Source: Paenibacillus sp. SYP-B3998 | Lineage (GTDB): Bacteria > Bacillota > Bacilli > Paenibacillales > NBRC-103111 | Assembly: GCF_010820665.1 (NCBI RefSeq) | Contig: NZ_JAAIKC010000005.1 | Coordinates: 186,001 to 250,000 of the forward strand | DNA: 64,000 nucleotides | Direction of reading: 5' to 3' | Part shown: positions 59,712 through 64,000 of the stretch, piece after piece | How positions within the stretch are numbered: position 1 is the stretch's first letter | Layout: each line of letters opens with the position of its first letter | Made by a program: the position numbers and the translations under genes | The notes under the pieces: model-generated | Told to the model about the DNA's origin: nothing | The model's database searches: none | The model's input: the letters and a program-made list of their open reading frames with translations, nothing else

Positions 59712-59757
59712 AAAGGCATTTCAAACCTCGGATTTCGAGGTTCTGAAATGCTTTTTT
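59712..59757 (+). terminator. Terminator after the ABC exporter
   Basis: GCATTTCA (59716-59723) pairs with TGAAATGC (59744-59751), inner CCTCG/CGAGG stem, then six T. Confidence 0.85.
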
Positions 59758-59902
59758 GATGTGACAAGACTAGTCTCATCGCGTAGCTTCGACTGCCACT
59801 TGGGATCGAGTCGCAAAGGAAGTAGCGTTCAAGCGTCGAATAAGAAAGAACAACAATTATGATCACCTGCGGTGACCATTGAAAGACAAGTGGGAGGTTG
59901 GA

Positions 59903-60916
59903 ATGATGGATACAATTCGTTGGGGAATCATCGGCTGCGGTGACGTGACAGAGGTCAAAAGCGGCCCTGCATTGCAGAAGGCAGAAGGCTCCGAGCTTGT
60001 CGCGGTGATGCGAAGAAATGGTGCGTTGGCCGAAGATTATGCACGTAGGCATGGGGTGGCCAAATGGTATGATGACGCGGAGGCGCTGATTGCTGATCCG
60101 AAAGTAAATGCTATTTATGTAGCAACTCCCCCAGCTTTTCATCGTGAGTATGCGCTGTTGGCCGCGAATGTGGGGAAACCTGTTTATGTGGAAAAGCCGA
60201 TGGCTAGGAACCACGCGGAATGTTTGGATATGCTGAGCGCTTGCGAAGCAGCGGGAGTATCTTTATTCGTAGCTTATTACCGAAGAAGCTTACCTAGGTT
60301 CAATGAAATTAAGCGGTTGTTGGCCAGTGGGGTTATTGGCGAGGTTCGATTGGTACAAACGATGCAACTTCAAACCCAGTGGGCAACGGGGGATCAGGTG
60401 CTCCCTTGGCGGATACAGCCGGAGCTTTCGGGCGGTGGTTTATTCGTCGATCTTGCAAGTCATACGCTCGATATTCTCGATTACTTACTTGGCCCTATCG
60501 GCGAGGTCAAAGGATTTGCAGCTAATCAGTCCGGTAAGCATCAGGTAGAGGATCTGGTCACTACAACTTATGCATTTGAATCTGGCGTTATCGGCATAGG
60601 AACGTGGTGCTTTAGTGCTTACACTCGTTTGGATATGAATGAAATTATTGGTAGTCTGGGAAAAATTACGTTCTCTACTTTTGGTGAAGATATTCGCGTG
60701 GAATTGTCGGATGGACAGGTAGAAGAACGTACGATTCTGAATCCTCCGCATATTCAGCAGCCTCTTATCCAATCCATTGTGAACGAGCTTCGGGGTACAG
60801 GTTACAGCCCAAGTACGGGGTATTCAGCGGCTAGAACAAACCGGGTAATGGATGAACTGCTTAGAGATTTCTATAAGCGTGATAAAACAATTGACGGAAA
60901 CGTGACAGCCAATTAA
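59903..60916 (+). CDS. Gfo/Idh/MocA-family dehydrogenase
   Basis: A 337-residue NAD(P)-dependent oxidoreductase. Rossmann start RWGIIGCGDVTEVKSGPA, the EKPMARNHAEC motif with catalytic Lys, and a C-terminal alpha/beta domain with GGGLFVDLASHTLDILDYLLG where the His is a candidate acid-base residue. Members oxidise or reduce inositol and sugar derivatives. ATG 59903 follows GGGAGG. It is a single gene with no pathway neighbours, so the substrate is unknown. Confidence 0.9.
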   Translation: MMDTIRWGIIGCGDVTEVKSGPALQKAEGSELVAVMRRNGALAEDYARRHGVAKWYDDAEALIADPKVNAIYVATPPAFHREYALLAANVGKPVYVEKPMARNHAECLDMLSACEAAGVSLFVAYYRRSLPRFNEIKRLLASGVIGEVRLVQTMQLQTQWATGDQVLPWRIQPELSGGGLFVDLASHTLDILDYLLGPIGEVKGFAANQSGKHQVEDLVTTTYAFESGVIGIGTWCFSAYTRLDMNEIIGSLGKITFSTFGEDIRVELSDGQVEERTILNPPHIQQPLIQSIVNELRGTGYSPSTGYSAARTNRVMDELLRDFYKRDKTIDGNVTAN

Positions 60917-61047
60917 ACTATGGTTAATTCAGTTCATTTTTGGACATTCGCCGCCTTGCATTTTGATGCTTTGTTGGATAGAAGCGTTAAAGAGGTGAGC
61001 GGGTGAAACGTTCAAATCAACCAATGAAAGTAAAGAGAGGGGTCATG

Positions 61048-62097
61048 ATGTTGAAAAAGAAAACATTAGTAACGCTCGTTTTATCCGCAGCACTTGTCAC
61101 TTTAGCCGGTTGCGGCCAGAAGGCCGAACCTACGAAGGCGGCAGGCGGATCATCAGCTACTCCGGCTGCTACGGCAGCAGCGAAAACGTACAAAGTAGCA
61201 ATCTCCCAAATTGTGGAGCATCCATCGCTGGATGCAACTCGTCAAGGTTTCCTCGCAGCGCTTAAAGATGCTGGCCTCGTAGAAGGAACCAACCTGAAAA
61301 TCGACTTCAATAACGCCCAGGGCGATCAAACAAACAACTTATCCATTGCACAAAAAATTGCGTCTGCAGATAACGATTTGGTTCTTGGTATCGCCACGCC
61401 ATCCGCGCAAGCCGTTGTGCAGCAAGTGAAGAAGTCACCTGTTCTATTCGCAGCGGTTACAGACCCGCTTGCAGCCAAAATAGTTAGTAATTTGGACAAA
61501 CCGAGTGGTAATGTCTCCGGTGCCTCTGATACCAACCCGCAGGCTGTCTCGCAATTGATGGAGTTTGTTGCTGCTAATTTCCCAAAAATAAAAACAGTAG
61601 GTCTTGTTATTAATGAAGGCGAGCCTAACGCAGTTATTATGGCTAAAAATGCTGAAGATTCCCTGTCCAAACATGGAATCAAACTTGTTAAAGCGCCAGT
61701 TACGAATACGTCTGAGGTCAAACAAGCCGCTCAATCTCTGGTTGGACGCGCAGATGCTTTCTTAATCACGCTGGACAATACGGTCGTGAGCGGTGTTGAT
61801 TCTATTATTCAACTTGCCAATGACAAGAAGATTCCGTTCTTCTCCAGTGACCGCGATACCGTGGAAAAAGGGGCTTTTGCAACGGTAGGATTCAAATATT
61901 ATGATCATGGTTACCAAGTAGGTCAAATGGCCGTCGAAATTCTTAAAAACGGCAAAAAACCAGCAGATTTGAAAGTAACCGTGCCTGATAAGTTAGACCT
62001 GATCTTGAACCTGAAAGCAGCGAAAGCAGAAGGTATTGAAGTGACGGATACAATGAAAAATGCTGTAAAAGATAAAGAGAAGAACATTATTCAGTAA
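61048..62097 (+). CDS. TrpX-like ABC transporter substrate-binding lipoprotein
   Basis: A 349-residue lipoprotein with lipobox LAGC (lipid Cys near 22), Ala/Thr-rich linker, and a periplasmic-binding fold of the ABC_sub_bind class (ISQIVEHPSLDATRQGFLAALKDAGLVEG, VTDPLAAKIV, FATVGFKYYDHGYQVG). ATG 61048 is chosen with AGAGGGG upstream; GTG 61003 also has a ribosome site and would extend the N-terminus. With the two genes downstream it forms a TrpXYZ-type importer, in which tryptophan or tyrosine is the suggested ligand in other Firmicutes. No T-box is seen before it. Confidence 0.85.
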   Translation: MLKKKTLVTLVLSAALVTLAGCGQKAEPTKAAGGSSATPAATAAAKTYKVAISQIVEHPSLDATRQGFLAALKDAGLVEGTNLKIDFNNAQGDQTNNLSIAQKIASADNDLVLGIATPSAQAVVQQVKKSPVLFAAVTDPLAAKIVSNLDKPSGNVSGASDTNPQAVSQLMEFVAANFPKIKTVGLVINEGEPNAVIMAKNAEDSLSKHGIKLVKAPVTNTSEVKQAAQSLVGRADAFLITLDNTVVSGVDSIIQLANDKKIPFFSSDRDTVEKGAFATVGFKYYDHGYQVGQMAVEILKNGKKPADLKVTVPDKLDLILNLKAAKAEGIEVTDTMKNAVKDKEKNIIQ

Positions 62098-62110
62098 CCC
62101 ATTTTCTCGA

Positions 62111-62150
62111 AAAAGGGGTGAACGAAGCTTTTCGTTCACTCCTTTTCTCA
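62111..62150 (+). other. Hairpin between binding protein and permease
   Basis: GTGAACGAA (62118-62126) pairs with TTCGTTCAC (62131-62139), extended by AAAAGG/CCTTTT. The T run is short, so this is probably a partial attenuator that lowers permease expression. Confidence 0.5.
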
Positions 62151-62213
62151 GTTAATCGGTAGCACTCAGGTGTAAGACATATTCATATTCTGATCGTAAC
62201 GGAGGTTATACAA

Positions 62214-63128
62214 ATGGCTGATTCCATGATGGGAGCCGTTGAGCTAGGTCTTCTCTATGCGCTTATGGCGCTCGGGGTCTACATCACGTTTCGCATTCTC
62301 GATTTCCCTGATTTGACGGTAGATGGCAGCTTTACGACAGGCGGAGCTATTGCTGCTATTATGATTTCCCATGGATTCGCGCCTTGGTTGGCTTGTTTGG
62401 CTGCTTTTGCCGGTGGTCTTGCAGCGGGGGCATGTACGGGGCTGCTGCATACGAAGGGGAAAATTAACGGTCTATTATCCGGTATTCTTATGATGATTGC
62501 CTTGTATTCCATCAATATGCGGATTATGGGCAGACCGAACATATCGCTGTTAGGCGGGGAAACCTTATTTACTTCCATGTCGCCGATTGCGCTTGTCCTC
62601 ATCATCGTTATCTTGTTTAAGCTGTTGCTGGACGTGTTCCTGCATACAGATTTGGGACTCGCCTTAAGAGCGACAGGAGACAACGCACGCATGATTCGGA
62701 GCTTCGGGGCCAACACGGATAACACGACCATTTTGGGCATTAGCTTGTCTAACGGTCTAGTCGCATTATCTGGTGCGCTTATAGCGCAGCAATCGGGGTT
62801 TGCTGACATTTCGATGGGGATTGGAATGATCGTTATCGGTCTAGCCTCTGTTATCATCGGAGAAGCCATCTTCGGAGCGCGTTCGGTGTTCCAGGCGACA
62901 TTGGCTGCTGTGCTAGGTTCTATTGTGTACCGTATCGTGGTAGCTCTGGCGCTGCGGGTCGAATGGCTGAATGCATCAGACTTGAAATTTATTACGGCGG
63001 TTATTGTTATTATCGCCCTTGTGTTTCCTTCCCTACAGAGAACGATCAAGCAAAAAGCGATGGCTAAGCGACGTTCTGCCGAACTTATTGCTCGGGCCTT
63101 ACAGTCGAATAAGGGAGGTGGCCGCTGA
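62214..63128 (+). CDS. TrpY-like ABC transporter permease
   Basis: A 304-residue permease of the BPD_transp_2 (LivH) class with about nine helices (GLLYALMALGVYITFRILDFPDLTVDGSF at the N-terminus; NGLVALSGALIAQQSGFADISMGIGMIVIGLASVIIGEA in the middle). GGAGG precedes the ATG. It overlaps the ATPase gene by one base (TGATG). It pairs with the binding protein upstream; no second permease is present, as usual in this family. Confidence 0.9.
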   Translation: MADSMMGAVELGLLYALMALGVYITFRILDFPDLTVDGSFTTGGAIAAIMISHGFAPWLACLAAFAGGLAAGACTGLLHTKGKINGLLSGILMMIALYSINMRIMGRPNISLLGGETLFTSMSPIALVLIIVILFKLLLDVFLHTDLGLALRATGDNARMIRSFGANTDNTTILGISLSNGLVALSGALIAQQSGFADISMGIGMIVIGLASVIIGEAIFGARSVFQATLAAVLGSIVYRIVVALALRVEWLNASDLKFITAVIVIIALVFPSLQRTIKQKAMAKRRSAELIARALQSNKGGGR

Positions 63129-63922
63129 TGCTTCAGCTCTCAAACGTTTCTAAATTGTTTAATCCCGGCTCAGCCGATGAGAAAATCGCGTTGATCGGTA
63201 TTCAATTGAACTTGAAGCCCGGCGACTTCGTTACGGTCATCGGCAGTAACGGCGCCGGCAAGTCCACACTCATGAACATCATATCAGGTGTAATGACGCC
63301 AGATGCCGGTGAAGTACGCATTGGTGGTGAAGTCATTCACCACCTGCCTGAATACGAGCGCAGCCGCTGGATCGGCCGCGTGTTTCAGGACCCCATGGCA
63401 GGGACCGCCCCTCGGATGACTATCGAGGAGAATCTCGCCATGGCGTATGCCCGCGGCAAGAAGCGCGGTCTAAGCTTCGGCGTCACGATGTTTAGGCGCA
63501 AGCTGTTCCTTGAACAGCTGCACCGCCTAGGCATCGGCCTCGAAGGCCGTCTGAAGGCTAAGGTCGGCCTGCTCTCCGGCGGAGAGCGGCAGGCGCTCAG
63601 CCTGCTGATGGCGACATTCACCAAGCCGCAGATTCTGCTGCTTGACGAGCATACGGCTGCGCTCGACCCAGCGCGTGCAGAGCTTATCACACGATTAACC
63701 GAGGAAATCGTGCGCGAGATGAAGCTAACCACGCTTATGGTTACGCACAACATGGAGCAGGCGATCAGGCTCGGCAATCGCCTGATCATGATGGATAAGG
63801 GCCGCATCATCCTCGATGTAAACGAGGAACGGAAGAAGGACCTCACTGTCGAGCAACTGCTCGGCGAGTTTGAGCAAATCAGCGGGAACAAGCTGTCAGA
63901 TGACCGCGTTGTTCTCGGGTAA
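63128..63922 (+). CDS. TrpZ-like ABC transporter ATPase
   Basis: A 264-residue ATPase: Walker A GSNGAGKST, Q loop VFQDPMAGTAPRMTIEEN, signature LLSGGERQALSLLMA, Walker B ILLLDEHTAALDP and switch His (MVTHNMEQA). His replaces the usual Pro or Ala after the catalytic Glu (DEHTA), a known feature of this subgroup. GGAGG lies ahead of the start. Codon use is GC-richer than in the permease. Confidence 0.93.
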   Translation: MLQLSNVSKLFNPGSADEKIALIGIQLNLKPGDFVTVIGSNGAGKSTLMNIISGVMTPDAGEVRIGGEVIHHLPEYERSRWIGRVFQDPMAGTAPRMTIEENLAMAYARGKKRGLSFGVTMFRRKLFLEQLHRLGIGLEGRLKAKVGLLSGGERQALSLLMATFTKPQILLLDEHTAALDPARAELITRLTEEIVREMKLTTLMVTHNMEQAIRLGNRLIMMDKGRIILDVNEERKKDLTVEQLLGEFEQISGNKLSDDRVVLG

Positions 63923-63929
63923 CATAGAA

Positions 63930-63976
63930 AAGCCGTCTGCGAAGGATTGTTTATCTTTCGCGAACGGCTCTTTTTT
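63930..63976 (+). terminator. Terminator of the TrpXYZ-type operon
   Basis: AGCCGT (63931-63936) pairs with ACGGCT (63964-63969), inner GCGAA/TTCGC stem, then six T. Confidence 0.85.
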
Positions 63977-64000
63977 GTCCAACCTGTCGAGGTTCAAGTT

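Noticed and set aside
60917-61002. T-box leader before the TrpX-like gene
   Set aside because: The gap is too short and has no T-box sequence or specifier stem.

Overview
The window looks like chromosomal DNA of a Paenibacillus-type Firmicute (Bacillales, Paenibacillaceae). The signs are strong AGGAGG-like ribosome binding sites, several YesM/YesN two-component pairs tied to sugar ABC transporters, a YdjO cold-inducible protein behind a Csp gene, a YclNOPQ-type siderophore transporter with a Btr-like regulator, and candidate Fur, GlnR/TnrA and GlnL sites. No rRNA, tRNA, CRISPR array, prophage or intact transposase was seen. Start codons were chosen from ribosome binding sites, so many differ from the longest open frame.

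Layout. 1-8740: a polysaccharide locus on the + strand (end of a sugar-binding lipoprotein, YesN/YesM pair, SDR oxidoreductase, two heparinase II/III-family proteins). 8764-9358: an AT-rich lipoprotein gene between 28-bp inverted repeats, resembling a transposase-less mobile cassette. 9460-11030 (-): single-domain receiver and HD-GYP response regulator. 11234-12461: a small membrane-protein gene split by an in-frame TAG, then a leucine-rich-repeat protein. 12661-19855: TetR regulator, then a sugar ABC transporter (binding protein and two permeases; no ATPase here) with its own YesM/YesN pair. 19952-24988: a GlnK/GlnL-like system followed by a glutamine-type ABC transporter whose 500-bp control region holds a perfect GlnR/TnrA consensus box and 10-bp-phased GlnL-like hexamers. 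25108-28275: NlpC/P60 protein and a secreted 5'-nucleotidase. 28488-31995: small regulators, MFS exporter with TetR operator, IsdG-like monooxygenase, and the decayed end of a chemotaxis receptor.

32089-39542: YVTN propeller protein, then an iron block (Btr-like AraC regulator, nitroreductase, YclNOPQ-like transporter) with Fur-like boxes at 33427, 35154 and 35789. 39660-40225: ArsR regulator with inverted flanking motifs. 40445-41937 (-): amidohydrolase behind a guanine-class purine aptamer whose 3' strand is shared with a terminator, which predicts an ON switch. 42143-44266 (-): multicopper-oxidase-like membrane protein lacking most copper ligands. 44540-47641: csp, ydjO, M23 peptidase, aquaporin. 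48022-49971 (-): MFS-MarR pair with duplicated operators. 50064-52391: PD-(D/E)XK nuclease fused to an XPD/DinG-type helicase. 52610-57753: iron alcohol dehydrogenase beneath a 26-bp palindrome, diguanylate cyclase, and a secreted five-repeat protein divergent from a GbsR/MarR regulator. 57887-63922: ABC exporter, Gfo/Idh/MocA dehydrogenase and a TrpXYZ-type ABC transporter.

The points most worth a second look are the ON-type guanine switch, the cassette-like element, the ligand-poor multicopper oxidase, the repeat protein with its regulator, the nuclease-helicase fusion, and the layered nitrogen control of the glutamine transporter. All family assignments are from reading motifs; no database search was possible.
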